Shown here in pieces: positions 63,891-64,000 of a stretch of DNA of 64,000 nt. This DNA comes from Neurospora intermedia (taxonomy: Eukaryota; Ascomycota; Sordariomycetes; Sordariales; Sordariaceae). Every line of letters starts with the position of its first letter. Positions within the stretch are counted from its first letter, which is position 1. Made by a program: the position numbers and the translations under genes. The notes beneath the pieces were generated by a model. That model saw only the letters and a list, made by a program, of their open reading frames with translations, was not told the origin of the DNA and searched no databases. The DNA lies in assembly GCA_037102815.1 (NCBI GenBank), contig BTPP01000005.1, positions 434,001-498,000 of the forward strand, read 5' to 3'.

Positions 63891-64000
63891 GTCTCCTATT
63901 CATCCAAAAGTAAAGAGAGGTACTCACTGACCTTTGCTCCTCAGTCGCTTGATCGACATATCAATCGATGTAATAATTACAGATCGTGAGTTACAAGGAG

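Larger units (their letters stand above)
63106..64000. other. 3' flank of the large-protein gene
   Basis: No gene is seen. AT-rich sequence with a CGCAT microsatellite near 63236, a 26-bp direct repeat and an ATCC microsatellite. Confidence 0.65.

Overview
The window is nuclear DNA from a filamentous ascomycete of the Neurospora/Sordaria group, most likely Neurospora crassa or a close relative. Three things support this. The tryptophan synthase (trp-3) is a single fused alpha-beta chain with short fungal introns. Introns are 50-130 bp with CTAAC-type branch sites and GTRNGT donors. Constitutive genes use C-ending codons, and the intergenic DNA is long and rich in microsatellites. I see no RIP-like AT-rich tract, transposon, tRNA, 5S rRNA gene or CRISPR array.

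Layout. 0-13 kb: the 3' tail of a probable fungal rhodopsin-type membrane protein, an ACS-family MFS permease, replication factor C subunit 3, a HET-domain protein, a CorA-like membrane protein and a short-chain dehydrogenase that lacks the usual catalytic tyrosine. 14-20 kb: a second ACS-family permease, a secreted DUF4360-like protein and the battenin/CLN3 homologue btn1. 20-30 kb: a divergent promoter region holding an interstitial TTAGGG array, then trp-3, a coiled-coil protein of unknown function, mitoribosomal protein bL28m and mitochondrial aspartate aminotransferase. The aminotransferase gene appears to contain two consecutive microexons of 3 and 10 nt. 30-34 kb: a small group of secreted proteins, with a GH5 mannanase between two tiny cysteine-rich proteins. 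35-40 kb: a GNAT acetyltransferase, an FHA-kinase and the SDH assembly factor SDHAF4/Sdh8. 40-64 kb: three large or secreted-protein genes (Rxt3 of the Rpd3L deacetylase complex, a sedolisin/tripeptidyl peptidase and a 1561-aa disordered protein), separated by two gene-poor stretches of about 5.7 kb.

The genes do not form a pathway cluster. They are ordinary chromosomal genes for amino-acid metabolism, mitochondria, replication, chromatin, transport and secretion. The most interesting structural signals are: the aminotransferase microexons; a recurrent switch of third codon position from C to G partway along at least nine genes, always in the 5'-to-3' coding direction; the telomere-repeat island and its neighbouring ordered motifs upstream of trp-3; a 51-bp in-frame intron inside the polyhistidine region of rxt3; and the Tyr-to-Met change in the dehydrogenase. 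I found no convincing new defence or biosynthetic system. All exon boundaries come from reading the sequence and were not checked against transcripts.
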